Positions 9,833 to 20,939 of a stretch of DNA of 64,000 nucleotides are shown in pieces (position 1 is the first letter of the stretch; each line of letters starts with the position of its first letter). A program made the position numbers and the translations under genes. This DNA comes from Chrysemys picta bellii. Lineage: Eukaryota; Chordata; Testudines; Emydidae. The notes under the pieces are model-generated. The model was not told the origin of the DNA, did no database searches, and saw only the letters and a program-made list of their open reading frames with translations. Location: positions 1 through 64,000 of the forward strand of contig NW_027052954.1 in the NCBI RefSeq assembly GCF_011386835.1. Reading direction: 5' to 3'.

Positions 9833-11770
9833 GCACTGGAAAGGCCGGAGCCAGGGCGACTGTCAGGCTCCCTGGCGGGCCCAGGCCCCAGCCCCTCTCC
9901 CTGGCTGTGAAGAGCTGGGAGCGGCCTGGCCTGTGTGTGCTCCAGTTTCCAGGACTCTGGGGTGACGGCGTCTCAGCTGGGGCTTTGTGAACTGCCCGCT
10001 TCCACGGCTAGGGGGCGTCGTTCCCGTCCAGCCCCACGCTGGGTTTCCATGATGCACAGGGCTTTCTGCTGACCAGGGCGTGGCCAGGCACTGCTTCGGG
10101 ACATGGCCTTGCCAGCCACGGGGAGGCTCCCAAGCTGAGAGACTCAACGGGATCATTCCAATCTGTCCCACAGCCCGTTCAGCAGCCCCAGATCCTGGAT
10201 GTGCGAGAGGGATCCTGCCACCTGCATCCTGCTGCTGGCCTCTGCACCTCCTGGGTGCCTGGGGTCTCATTCCTTCTGCAAGCGGCTGCAGGCCCCTCTC
10301 CACGCTTCGTCGTTCAGCAGAGCTGGGATCTGCCGGCCGGTACCGAAATACGGAGAGGGCTTGTGTGCTGCCGACCCCAGCCTAGCACCAGCAGGGTGCA
10401 TGGAGCCCCGTTCGCAGCACTGGCTGTGGTACCATCCTGGAGCTGGGACTCACTCTGTCCCATCTGCTACCATGTGTGCTGCAGGGGCAGGGCTGACTAA
10501 GGTCTAGCACCCCACGGCTCACCCCTTTCAGGCCCCCAATTAGCTGTTAGCACCGTAGAGCCAGAGTGCTAGCCCGGTTCCCACTAATCACTGGTGACAG
10601 GGCACAGTGTCCACTTCAGAAGCTGACTCCTTTAGCCCCCAAAGCCTTGGGGGAAGCCTGTGGTTCCGACAGGTCCCATCCCTTATGCTCCTCAGGACAC
10701 AGTAGTAACCCCCCTTCTGAGGGCCCCGTTCTGCAGCCCTTATGTTGGGCAGGGCCGTGGGCCTGCAGCAGGAGACTTTGCTTGGCAGCGCTCCCCAGCA
10801 TAAGGGTTACAGACCTGGGGCCGCACTACTCGGAAGGTGGAGTCTCATGAGCAACGGGGTGTCCCAGCACTGACTCTCTCCCAGGACCCTGTTTCCTTCC
10901 TGGTCCTTTACACTCAGCCCTTCCACCTCCCGCTGACCCCCATTTCAGGTACGATCCCCCAAAGAGCACAAGGGTCAGTTTTTTCTCTAAGCTGACAGCG
11001 TCTCCCATGCCACCACCCCCTTCAGCCCTAGAAACAAAGTCACTTGCTTTAAGATTCCAAGGCAAAGTTTCTCTCTGGCCAGAGCTGGGTTGTGGGACCC
11101 AGGGGAGTAGGACAAATGGCCTTCATCGGTGGCCTCTTCAAAGGCAGTGGGCCATTGGCACTGGGACTGACCCAGAGCGGGGCTCGTTCCACCCCTCCCT
11201 GCCATACCCCAAAGTTCCACCCCGTGATTCTTCTGGTGCCCAGCCCTGCAACTCTTAGCTGAATTGTCCCATGCCTCACCCTGTTCGTCCAGGGGCTCCT
11301 CCACCTTCCACTACAGCCCTGCTTTACCCTGGGACAATGCCCAGCCTGGGGTGTAGTCTGTCTGCATGATCCCCACCAGGCACTGGCAGGAGCACTGCTT
11401 TACATTAAGGTTCTTTTGGTGATGGGCTAACCTTACCCCTGTCCTGCATTTCCAGTGTGAACAGCTGTAGATGGAAACCCAGACAGTAGAGATGGAGCAG
11501 GACTAACCGTGGTCACTTTGTCTAGCTCTCACCCTGTGTCTATACTACAGAAGTGTTGCAAACAGCAGGTGCATTTTCCTGCCCGGATAGGATTTTGAAG
11601 ATGTTAACGCTTGCTACGGCTTTCTCGCTGTATGGGTTGTGGGATCCATTGGAGCGGTCTGTGTTCTGTGTACAGGAGAAGATGTGTAGATCTTTTATAC
11701 CTCGATGTATTACTGTAATTACAATTATCTAATCAATAAAATGAATAAAAGCATTAAAGTACATCAAAAA
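9833..11770 (+). other. KIF21B: KIF21B 3' UTR (inferred)
   Basis: No gene or recognised repeat is seen over this stretch downstream of the second last exon. Composition is unique-like. Two overlapping poly(A) signals, AATAAA at 11735-11740 and 11744-11749, would end a transcript near 11760. A 3' UTR of about 1.9 kb is the simplest reading. Confidence 0.6.
11735..11749 (+). terminator. Polyadenylation signals (two AATAAA hexamers)
   Basis: Hexamers at 11735-11740 and 11744-11749 lie in a locally AT-rich stretch. They are the first good tandem signals downstream of the KIF21B stop codons. Confidence 0.6.
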
Positions 11771-11779
11771 ACATCAAAA

Positions 11780-12990
11780 TGAAACAGAGGATTGCTATGT
11801 ACAGGGTGGGAGATTGCATCTGAGTGATGTTTGTCCATCGTTATCGATGAAGACCTCAACCACTCATTCTTTCGATGACCGGGCTCTGTACGTCTGAAGA
11901 TGACTGATCAGTCCGATTCGAGCGTGGAACGTCCTGTCACATGTCGGGCAGACATGTAATGGCACTGTCGATGATGTACAAGCAGCTCTGGACTTGCGCA
12001 GCTCACGCTTTTTTTCAGCCTCAGCAATTCGCCTCGCCTCAGAGGTATTACTGCCTGTGTGAATGAATGTATAGCCACAGCCTGACTGGGACAGCTGTCC
12101 TTCGTTAGCAAGGCGAGTTTCGCTAAGGGCTGCAATGTCAATGTTGTAGCGTGCGAGCTCTCTAGCGACACGTGCTTTTCTTCTCTCCGGTCTATCTGCC
12201 GTGATGTTGTCCAGTAACGTGTGCACATTCCATGTGCCAATAGTGATCGGTGTCACTCTGTTTTGTTTTTATACGACCGCTTTTGTGGGATCCCCGCCAG
12301 CCGCGGTATGCTGGCCAAGGTAAGGTGAAGCAGGCAATGTTTAAGGCACCTTTTCTAGCCCCTTCCTCATTCTACGGAGGTGAGCGGTGCAATCCTGAAT
12401 AGGGCTGCTCAGTCGCTCAAGAAGATGCCGAGCTCCACTGCTGCTTCGGTCAGTGAGGAACGACCATTATGCCTGAGCCGCCTGTGTGCGGGTCCGCAGC
12501 TACAGCTCCCAGTGTATCCACACCTGCTGCTTCGTCGCTCGCCCATCGCCACAGGACTTGATATGATGTAATAGGATACGATATTATGTCGAGACTTGCG
12601 CATGGATTGGATTAAAGTGAGGGAGAGTTGCGCGACGTCAGCCTCACTCTCTCTTCCCAGTTCCTATCTGTATCCAGTGGCAAGACAGAAGTCGAGACGG
12701 CTGGAGATAGGGCAGGGCGCAGTGGATGACCAGGACGCCTACGTGTCTTGTCGTGCTCTTAAGCGTTCCACAACGCTTGCTGTCATCGCCTTCCTGACCA
12801 TTGAACCAGGTTGCCTCATTCAGCCAGATCCAGCCTTCGCATGCAATGGGTAGACAGGCCCTAACTCACAGAGAGTCTCATACTCATCGGCTACCCTCAC
12901 CTGGTTTAGCCCACTGGTCGAGACGGTCTCCGGGGTGTGGCCGCTGTCACATGCTGACAGCTACTTGGAGCCACAGGTGAGAGCTGGGTA
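11780..12990 (-). mobile_element. 5' portion of an APE-type LINE with most of its ORF deleted
   Basis: On the minus strand a 5'-UTR-like leader (about 12990-12260) runs into a frame from 12256 to 11864. The frame opens with IGTWNVHTLLDN and continues through VARELARYNIDIAALSETRL, the start of an AP-endonuclease domain (WNV and SETRL motifs). After about 75 residues it passes into HVCPTCDRTFHARIGL, a degenerate Cys2His2 tail typical of the C-terminus of such LINEs; the last His is Tyr. The rest of the endonuclease and the entire reverse transcriptase are missing. Clade not determined. Confidence 0.7.
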
Positions 12991-13303
12991 TTGTCAAGTG
13001 GGTACCAAAGTGGATGAGCTACTCCTAGGAGTACGACTGCTCCCCCATCAGAGGTACTACCCCTCCCTGACAACCCCATGTGAGTAGGTAACCGCTCGAT
13101 AGCTTTCATCACCATATAGTTTTTGACAGGTTACCACACCCCATCCCCATTGCCGGCGCCGTCCCCATTTTTCTGTGTTTTGCCGGGGGAAGGTTGCGTG
13201 CTTGTGTTTTGACATATTTAGAGAAAAAAGTATGAAAGACTAGAAAGAGAGGCTGTAAGGGGTTTGCAGCTCCCTCCCCGTCCGTCTGGGCAGGAGACAA
13301 CAC

Positions 13304-13753
13304 TAGGGTGACCAGACGTCCCGATACTTAGGTATTTGTCCCGCGTCCCGATTGATCTTCGGTCGGGACGCTGCACTCCGCTTTTTTTTTTTTTTTTTCC
13401 TCCGCCGGCAGCACTCGGCTGTTCTCAGCTTTTTTTTTCTTCTCCTCTGACTGCCAGCAGCACTCAGCTGTTCTCCGTTGGTTCCCCCCCCCCTCCTAAA
13501 AACCAGAGGCTGAAGGGATGCATACCTAAGGAAGGGTGCATAATCTCCTCTGACTGCCCGCAGCACTCCGCTGTTCTCAGCTCCCGCCCCCGACTGCCGG
13601 CAGCACTGGGCCACAGTAGGGAATTGGGAGAGGGAGCTGTTTGTGTCCTTATACCGGCAGCACTCAGTTTTTTGGGTTTTTTTGCTCCACCAGTGACCCC
13701 CCCCCCACCCCCCTTGTGTCCCGATATTTTCTTCCTGTCATCTGGTCACCCTA
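13304..13753. mobile_element. Non-autonomous hAT element (tagggtgaccagacg family) in the left palindrome arm
   Basis: Terminal inverted repeats tagggtgaccagacg and catctggtcaccc(ta) bound a 450-bp non-coding element. Flanking 8-bp duplications are gacaacac (13296-13303) and gacaacgc (13754-13761). The right palindrome arm shows the empty site (gaccacgc in the same context). The interior is rich in poly-T/C and cagcactc-like repeats. Shorter or partial relatives are at 37406-37521 and 63320-63440. Confidence 0.88.
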
Positions 13754-14202
13754 GACAACGCCCCTCGCTATGATACTTCTGGGATACCTTGGTTCAGGGG
13801 GAAATTAGCTCAGTGTTAATGGTTCAGGCCTGCAGTCAGACCGAGCAAAGATAGAGAGTCTGTGTCGCAGGGCAACGGTGAGGGATGATCTCTTCCGGCC
13901 TCTAAGTGCCCTCTACAGGCTGGTGTCTCGCCTGCCGCTGGTCCCGGTGTACCTCCCAGACCCCGGTACCCCTCTACGTCAGGGTCCTGCCCCCGGCAGT
14001 AACCCACTATCTGGGTGTCCAGGGGAACCCCCAACCCTCTAACCACACCTTGCCTCAGTGGCTACTGCCAGTCACTGTCTAGTCCCCGCTCACTGGGGCG
14101 GACTGCAGTATATAAACCACGCATCAGCGGCAAGGGGGGTTGGACCAGCTGCCTCTGCCTATCTCTCGGGTGCCCCTCTGCAGCCCGAGTACCTTTTGTA
14201 GG

Positions 14203-14894
14203 TGTAAGAGTATCCGGACTCACCCCTGCGGCACCTCCTGCTGGTCGTCCAGGGAATTAGCTCTCCAGCCTCTGGAGCGCCCTCTGCAGACCAGTGATCC
14301 GCCTGTCCTCTGCACGCAGGCTCCCGTGTCCTTCCCAGGACCCCGGTGCCCCTTGCTCTGGGTGCTGCCCCCTGGCAGTACCCACACATGCTAGGTCTCC
14401 CCTCCCAGGTGAACCCCTACCCACTAACCCCACCTCACCTCAGGATAAGGCCACTGCCAGTCACCAGCTAGCCCCCACTCTCTGGGGCAGACTGCAGTAT
14501 AAGCCACTCCTCATCGGCAAGGTTGGGTTCGGACCTGCTGCCTTGGCTTGGGCTGCCCTCTGCAACCCCCAGTACCCCTTGGCCTATTACCAGGCCACAG
14601 CCTGGGGCTATCCAGGCTGGAGCTCCCCAGCTCCTCAGCCTTTCCCCAGCCCTGCTCCACTCAGGTATCCTGTCTAGCTCCCTGCAGTCAGGCCCGTCTC
14701 TCTCTGCACTCAGAGAGAGACTCTTGAGCTCCTGGGTCCCAGCCTTCTTATACAGGCCAGCTGGGGCCTGATTGGGGCATGGCCCAGCTGTGGCTACTTT
14801 CCCAATCAGCCCAGTAGCTTTTCCCTTTGCCCCAGCCCTCTGCCAGGGCTGTTTTAAACCCCTCAGGCAGGAGTGGGGTAGCCACCCTGCTACA
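14203..14894 (-). repeat. 3' LTR of the nested retrotransposon
   Basis: This 692-bp copy carries the same blocks as its partner at 15756-16453, with scattered substitutions and short indels. On the minus strand it is preceded by a purine-rich tract (gaggtggggtgtg). Confidence 0.82.
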
Positions 14895-14967
14895 CACACC
14901 CCACCTCAAGATCCCCTCCACCGGGGGGGTAGGGTGTCTGTCTATCCCTAACGCCCCAGCACTCCTC

Positions 14968-15657
14968 TCAGTTGGGCCCGCAGGAAATCCCTCTCTGCTT
15001 GCAGGCTGTCCAGTGCAAGGAGCAGCTGCTCACTTCCTCCATAGTTTGGGTTCCCATGGTTGCCTTTTCAGCTCCCCCATGGGATCCTAGGTTTGTCTGG
15101 GGCCTCCCTGCCCCTGACAATCCCCTCTGTGGGGCCCTGGTCGTCACCACCCCCTCCTTCGGGGCAGTCTCAGACCCGGCCCGATCCTCTGGCCTCCCCC
15201 TCCGTCTCTGGGGGCTAGGCCGCTTTCCCCGGCGCCCCTTGTGGCAGAGGAGGCACAGCCAGTGCTCACCCCTGCCCACCTCAGGGCTAGCCTGGGCCCT
15301 GCGAGTTCCGTGAGGGCACTCCCCCTTCTTGTGCCCTGGCTCCCCACAGGCCCAACACAATTGGAGCCCCCCTGTTGGCTTCACAGGGGGCACTCGAGTC
15401 GGTCCATGGTCTGTCTCTGGCACAGCCCTTCCTTCAGGGCTCGCCTGGGCCCTTTGAGGGCACACCCTCTTCAAGTGTCCTGGTTCTCCACAGGCCCAAC
15501 AGTTCTTTGACCTTGGCACCGGCCTCCTGCCCAAGGTGCCTGGACCCCAATGAGATCCTTGTGCCCTCCCCTGCAGCAGCTGGAGCAGCCTGCCTTGCTG
15601 CTTGGCGAGACGGGCCACACGGGCTCTCCAATAATAGTCCTTCATGGTTTTCTCCAC
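14968..15657 (-). CDS. gag/nucleocapsid-like protein with CCHC zinc knuckles (retrotransposon)
   Basis: A 229-residue frame begins EKTMKDYYWRARVARLAKQQ, resembling the capsid-to-nucleocapsid linker of retroelement Gag. Two zinc knuckles follow, CWACGEPGHLKRVC and CWACGEPGHKKGEC, both C-X2-C-X4-H-X4-C, and a third incomplete one starts CLLCHKG. The C-terminal half is Arg/Gly/Pro-rich, as expected for RNA binding. It occupies most of the interior of the element at 14203-16453. It is a transposon gene, not a host gene. Confidence 0.7.
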   Translation of the reverse strand: MEKTMKDYYWRARVARLAKQQGRLLQLLQGRAQGSHWGPGTLGRRPVPRSKNCWACGEPGHLKRVCPQRAQASPEGRAVPETDHGPTRVPPVKPTGGLQLCWACGEPGHKKGECPHGTRRAQASPEVGRGEHWLCLLCHKGRRGKRPSPQRRRGRPEDRAGSETAPKEGVVTTRAPQRGLSGAGRPQTNLGSHGGAEKATMGTQTMEEVSSCSLHWTACKQRGISCGPN

Positions 15658-15755
15658 CTTCGGTTCTCAAGTCTCTGCATTGGGCAATACTCCACAGTCC
15701 TTGCCTTGGCCCCTTGTGTCACGGGTGGACCGCTATACCCGCATTCTCCACCATA

Positions 15756-16453
15756 TGTAAGAGTATCCGGACTCACCCCTGTGGCGCCTCCTGCTGGTCG
15801 TCCAGGGAATTAGCTCTCCAGCCTCTGGAGCGCCCTCTGCAGGCCAGTGATCCGCCTGTCCTCTGCACTCAGGCTCCCGTATCCCTCCCAGGACCCCGGT
15901 GCCCCTTGCTCTGGGTGCTGCCCCCTGGCAGTACCCACACACGCTAGGTCTCCCCTCCCAGGGGAACCCCCACCCACTAACCCCACCTCACTTCAGGATA
16001 AGGCCACTGCCAGTCACCAGCTAGCCCCCACTCTCTGGGGTAGACTGCAGTATAGGCCACTCATCATCGGCAAGGTTGGGTTCGGACCTGCTGCCTTGGC
16101 CTAGCCCTGGGCTGCCCTCTGCAACCCCCAGTACCCCTTGGCCTATTACCAGGCCACAGCCTGGGGCTATCCAGACTGGAGCTCCCCAGCTCCTCAGCCT
16201 TTCCCCAGCCCTGCTCCACTCCAGTACCCTGTCTAGCTCCCTGCAGCCAGGCCCTTCTCTCTCTGCACTCAGAGAGAGACTCTTGAGCTCCTGGCTCCCA
16301 GCCTTCTTATACAGGCCAGCTGGGGCCTGATTGGGGCATGGCCCAGCTGTGGCTACTTCCCCAATCAGCCCAGTAGCTTTTCCCTTTGCCCCAGCCCTCT
16401 TCCAGGGCTGTTTTAAACCTCTCAGGCAGGAGCGGGGTAGCTACCCTGCTACA
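15756..16453 (-). repeat. 5' LTR of the nested retrotransposon
   Basis: Partner of 14203-14894; 698 bp; flanked on its outer side by the GTAGG target duplication at 16454-16458. Confidence 0.82.
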
Positions 16454-17212
16454 GTAGGCCTTTATCTAGGCCTGCAGCCTGGGGTTTTGCCCAGAGCCCT
16501 CAATCAGGGCGGGGCGGCAATCGAGAAGGGGCTGTGGCCTACAGGCAGGCAGGCAGAGCAACAGAAGGTCCATTTGCCTGGCCACTGATCAGGGTGGGGC
16601 ACCAAGCAAGTAGGGGGGCTCTGACCTACAGTCCAGCAGAGCTGTGGCAGTCTAGGGGAGGTTACCTCTCTGGTGGGAGAGTCAGCACAACCGTCTGGCA
16701 TCCGGATTCAGGTGGGAGCCAGACCAATGCAGGCCTCCTGACAACCAGGTGGGGAGGCTACCACTCCTGACGTTGGGTTGCCTGGGGTAGGGGAACCCAG
16801 GCCCTCCCACTCACCTACGTCCCATCCCAGGGCCCTAATAGAAGCGGAGTGGCCTGCCACTGGGTCAGTGGGGAAAATCCAACTGCAACACACTGGCCGG
16901 CTTGTAGTCAATGACACAGCTGAATCTGATTTGGCTTCCCTGGGCTCCTTCCTACACGACCATTCTCTGTGTACATGGGTTCCAGGGTTGTTGTTTGCTT
17001 TGGACCACGAAAAAGTTCAAGGAGCTGAGATTACAGAAAAGTCCCATAAAATGTAAAAGGGCTTAAAGCCAATGGGGTTCTCTCTCTCCCTCTTTCTCTC
17101 TCCACATACACCACATCTATCTATCTACCCCCATACACCCCCACATCTATCTATCTCCATACACCACATCTGTCTATCCCCATACACCCCCTCTATCTAT
17201 CTAGCTACATAC

Positions 17213-19257
17213 TCCATAGACTCATAGACTTTAAGGTCAGAAGGGACCATTATGATCATCTGGTCTGACCCCCTGCATTCTGCAGGCCACAAAACCGTCC
17301 CTACCCTTCCCTTGACTCTGCTGATGAAGTTCCCAAATCCTGTGTTTTAGTGACTTCAATTGGCAGAGAACCCTCCTGCTAGCGATCCCTGCCCCATGCT
17401 GCGGAGGAAGGCGAAAAACCTCCAGGGCCTCAGCCAATCTACCCTGGAGGAAAATTCCTTCCTGACCCCAAATATGGCGATCAGTAATACCCCGAGCATG
17501 TAGGCAAGAGTCTCCGGCCTGACCCTTGTTAGCCATTATACTATTTACCTACCATTGCTCGGTATTCCTCAGCTAATATGTTTTACCATTAAACCATTCC
17601 CTCCATAAACTTATCTAACTTAATCTTAAAACCAGACAGGTCCCTCGCCCCCACCGTTTCCCTCGGAAGGCCGTTCCAATATTTCACCCCTCTGACGGTC
17701 AGAAACCTTAGTCTAATTTCAAGCCTGAACTTCCCCACGGCCAGTTTATATCCATTCGTTCTTGTGTCCACATTAGTACTAAGCTGGAATAATTCCTCTC
17801 CCTCCCTTGTATTTATCCCTTTGATATATTTAAAGAGAGCAATCATATCCCCCCTCAGCCTTCGTTTTGTCAGACTAAACAACCCGAGCTCCTCCAGTCT
17901 CCTTTCTTACGACAGGTTTTCCATTCCTCTGATCATCCTAGTGGCCCTTCTCTGCACCCGTTCCAATTTGAGTTCATCTTTTTTAAACATGGGAGACCAG
18001 AACTGCACACAGTACTCCAAATGAGGTCCACCAGCGCCTTATACAACGGAAGCAGCACCTCCTTATCCCTACTAGATATGCCTCGCTTAATGCATCCCAA
18101 GACCGCATTGGCTTTTTTCACCGCCACGTCACATTGTCGACTCATAGTCATCCTCCGGTCTACAAGAACCCCTAGGTCCTTCTCCTCTTCCGTTACTTCT
18201 AACCAATGCGTCCCCAGCTTGTAACTAAAATTGTTGTTAGTCATCCCTAAATGCATCACCTTACACTTTTCACTATTAAATGTCATCCTATTTCTGATAC
18301 TCCAATTCACAAGCTCATTCAAGTCTCCCTGCAGAATATCCCTATCCTCCTCCGAATTGGCAACGCCTCCCACCTTCGTATCGTCCGCAAACTTTATCAG
18401 TCCACTCCTGCAATCGGTTCCGAGGTCAGTTATAAATAGATTAAATAAAATGGGTCCCAAAACCGAACCCTGAGGAACTCCACTGGTAACCTCCCACCAA
18501 CCTGACAGTTCACCCTTCAATACCACCCGCTGCATTCTCCCCATTAACCAATTCCTTATCCACCTCTGGATTTTCATATCGATCCCCATCTTTTCCAGTT
18601 TAATCAATAATTCCTCATGGGGTACAGTATCAAACGCTTTACTGAAATCCAGGTATATTAGGTCCACCGCATTTCCCTTATCTAATAAGTCCGTTACTTT
18701 CTCGAAGAAGGAGATCAGATTCGTTTGGCACGATCTGCCCTTCGTAAAACCATGTTGTAATTTATTGCACTTGCCATTAACCTCAAGGTCCTCAACTACT
18801 TTCCTTTTCAGAATTTTCTCCAGCACCTTGCACACTACAGATGTTAAACTAACAGGCCTGTAGTTACCCGGATCACTTTTTTTCCCTTTCTTGAAAATAG
18901 GAACCACATTAGCTATTCTCCAGTCTAACGGAACCACCCCCGAGTTTACAGATTCATTAAATATTATCGCTAATGGGCCTGCTATTTCCCGCGCCAATTC
19001 CTTCAATATTCTCGGATGAAGATCGTCCGGTCCTCCCGACTTAGCACCATTAAGGCATTCGAGTTTTGTTTCTACCTCGGATACGGTAATCCCCCATTCT
19101 GTTTGCCCCTCTGTCACGGTGCTAGTATCCCTAATACCTTCATTGGCCTCATTAAACACCAATGCAAAATATTCATTGAGATATTGCGCCATGCCTAGAT
19201 TATCTTTAATCTCCTCTCCGGCTATAGTCTTCAGCGGTCCTACTTCTTCCTTCCCCC
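17213..19257 (-). mobile_element. CR1 LINE with nearly intact reverse transcriptase
   Basis: A 449-codon minus-strand frame (19282-17933) reads through most of a CR1 reverse transcriptase: [50 protein letters not shown], the catalytic FADDTK, and MHLGM further on. A frameshift near 17930 moves the C-terminus to 17882-17589, ending in DKFMEGMV. The 3' end (about 17213-17290) shows the usual CR1 tail with catagactcatagact repeats. It is 5'-truncated and inserted in the TATC microsatellite of the left palindrome arm. Confidence 0.92.
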
Positions 19258-19860
19258 CTCTATCTATCCCCATACACCCCATCTATCTATCTATCCCCAT
19301 ATACCACATTTATCTATCTATCTACATACTCCCCCTCTATCTATCTATCCCCATACACCCCATCTATCTATCTATCCCCATATACCACATTTATCTATCT
19401 ATCTACATACTCCCCCTCTATCTATCTATCCCCATACACCCCATCTATCTATCTACACACTCCCCCTCTATCTATCTATGTATCTATCCGCATACACCCC
19501 ATCTATCTATCTATCTACATACTCCCCCTCTATCTATCTATCTATCTATCTACATACTCCCCCTCTATCTATCTATCTATCTATCTATCTAGAGGGGGAG
19601 TATGTAGATTGATAGATAGATGGGGTGTATGCGGATAGATACATAGATAGATAGAGGGGGAGTGTGTAGATAGATAGATGGGGTGTATGGGGATAGATAG
19701 ATAGATAGAGGGGGATGATGTAGCTAGATATGTGTATGGGGATAGATAAATAGATAGAGGGGGTGTATGGGGATAGATAGATGTGGTGTATGGAGATAGA
19801 TAGATGTGGGGGTGTATGGGGGTAGATAGATAGATGTGGTGTATGTGGAGAGAGAAAGAG
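19258..19860. repeat. TATC/GATA tetranucleotide microsatellite, inverted at ~19579
   Basis: (ctat)n runs interspersed with ccccatacacccc and ctacatactccccctct motifs switch at 19567-19590 to the reverse complement (gata)n with agagggggagtatgtag. This is the hairpin centre of the palindrome. The low-complexity reading frames in it are not genes. Confidence 0.9.
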
Positions 19861-20939
19861 GGAGAGAGAGAACCCCATTGGCTTTAAGCCCTTTTACATT
19901 TTATGGGACTTTTCTGTAATCTCAGCTCCTTGAACTTTTTCGTGGTCCAAAGCAAACAACAACCGTGGAACCCATGTACACACAGAATGGTCGTGTAGGA
20001 AGTAGCCCAGGGAAGCCAAATCAGATTCAGCTGCGTCATTGACTACAAGCCGGCCAGTGTGTTGCAGTTGGATTTTCCCCGCTGACCCAGTGGCAGGCCA
20101 CTCCGCTTCTATTAGGGCCCTGGGATGGGACGTAGGTGAGTGGGAGGGCCTGGGTTCCCCTACCCCCGGCAACCCAACGTCAGGAGTGGTAGCCTCCCCA
20201 CCTGGTTGTCAGGAGGCCTGCATTGGTCTGGCTCCCACCTGAATCCGGATGCCAGACGGTTGTGCTGACTCTCCCACCAGAGAGATAACCTCCCCTAGAC
20301 TGCCACAGCTCTGCTGGACTGTAGGTCAGAGCCCCCCTACTTGCTTGCTGCCCCACCCTGATCAGTGGCCAGGCAAATGGACCTTCTGTTGCTCTGCCTG
20401 CCTGCCTGTAGGCCACAGCCCCTTCTCAATTGCTGCCCTGCCCTGATTGAGGGCCCTGGGCAAACAGACTCTCTACCATTACTTGGCCTGACTGCAGGCT
20501 AGAACCATTAACACTGAGCTACTTTTCCCCTGAACCAAGGTACCCGGAAGTATCATAGCAAAGGGCGTGGTCTCCCGCCCGGACGGACGGGGAGGGAGCC
20601 GTGAACCCCTTACAGTCTCTCTTTCTACTCATTCATACTTTTTCTCTAAATATGTCAAAACACAGGCACACAACCTTCCCCCGGCCAAACACAGAAAAAT
20701 AATACAAAATAAATTTTCAAAATGGCTGACGGCACCAAAAACATACACGACTGGAAATGGGGATGGAGGGCGGGACGTAAATGCTACACAGTGCATGGAA
20801 ACCTATCAAAAAGTACATGGTGATGAAAGCTATCGAGCAGTTAACTACTCACATGGCTGCGCAGAGCAGGCGGCCAATGGGGAAGAAGCCATGATCTGGC
20901 ACGAAGCTCCCAGGGAAGGGAGGCTGGCTTTTCCCAGAG

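Larger units (their letters stand above)
14203..16453 (-). mobile_element. Non-autonomous LTR retrotransposon with two LTRs and a gag-like CCHC ORF
   Basis: Two similar direct repeats (14203-14894 and 15756-16453, roughly 695 bp, ending in TG..CA when read on the minus strand) flank an 861-bp interior. The target duplication is a perfect 5 bp, GTAGG at 14198-14202 and 16454-16458. Read on the minus strand, the LTR begins TGTAGCAGGG and ends CTCTTACA, followed two bases later by TGGTGGAGAATGCGGG, a candidate primer-binding site. The interior encodes only a gag/nucleocapsid-like ORF. There is no protease, reverse transcriptase, integrase or envelope, so movement would need another element's enzymes. 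Confidence 0.85.
13867..16485 (-). mobile_element. LTR-like fragment hosting a nested LTR retrotransposon
   Basis: The segments 13867-14202 and 16454-16485 are a diverged relative of the LTR at 14203-14894. They share the gccctctgcag, ccccggtacccct and ggcctgcagcctgggg blocks in the same order. Together they interrupt the left palindrome arm between sequences that are contiguous in the right arm near 20465. The intact-looking LTR retrotransposon 14203-16453 is inserted within it. Confidence 0.65.
13076..20856. repeat. Very long inverted repeat (foldback structure) centred near 19579
   Basis: The left arm is 13076-13303, about 13762-13866, 16486-17212 and 19258-19566. The right arm is 19591-20856. 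They pair in inverted orientation once three insertions in the left arm are removed, giving arms of about 1.3-1.4 kb. The tips match (ccatgtgagtag at 13076 against ctactcacatgg at 20856). The core is TATC/GATA microsatellite with the hairpin ctacatactccccctct / agagggggagtatgtag. A 92-codon open stretch occurs in both arms (16778-17056 + and 19894-20172 -) with five residue differences, showing the arms are old rather than a read artefact. No transposase is recognised. Confidence 0.85.

Noticed and set aside
16778..17056. 92-codon frame conserved between the two palindrome arms (also 19894-20172, minus)
   Set aside because: The similarity is the inverted repeat itself; five residue changes show no clear bias to silent sites that I could establish, and there is no signal of a protein family.
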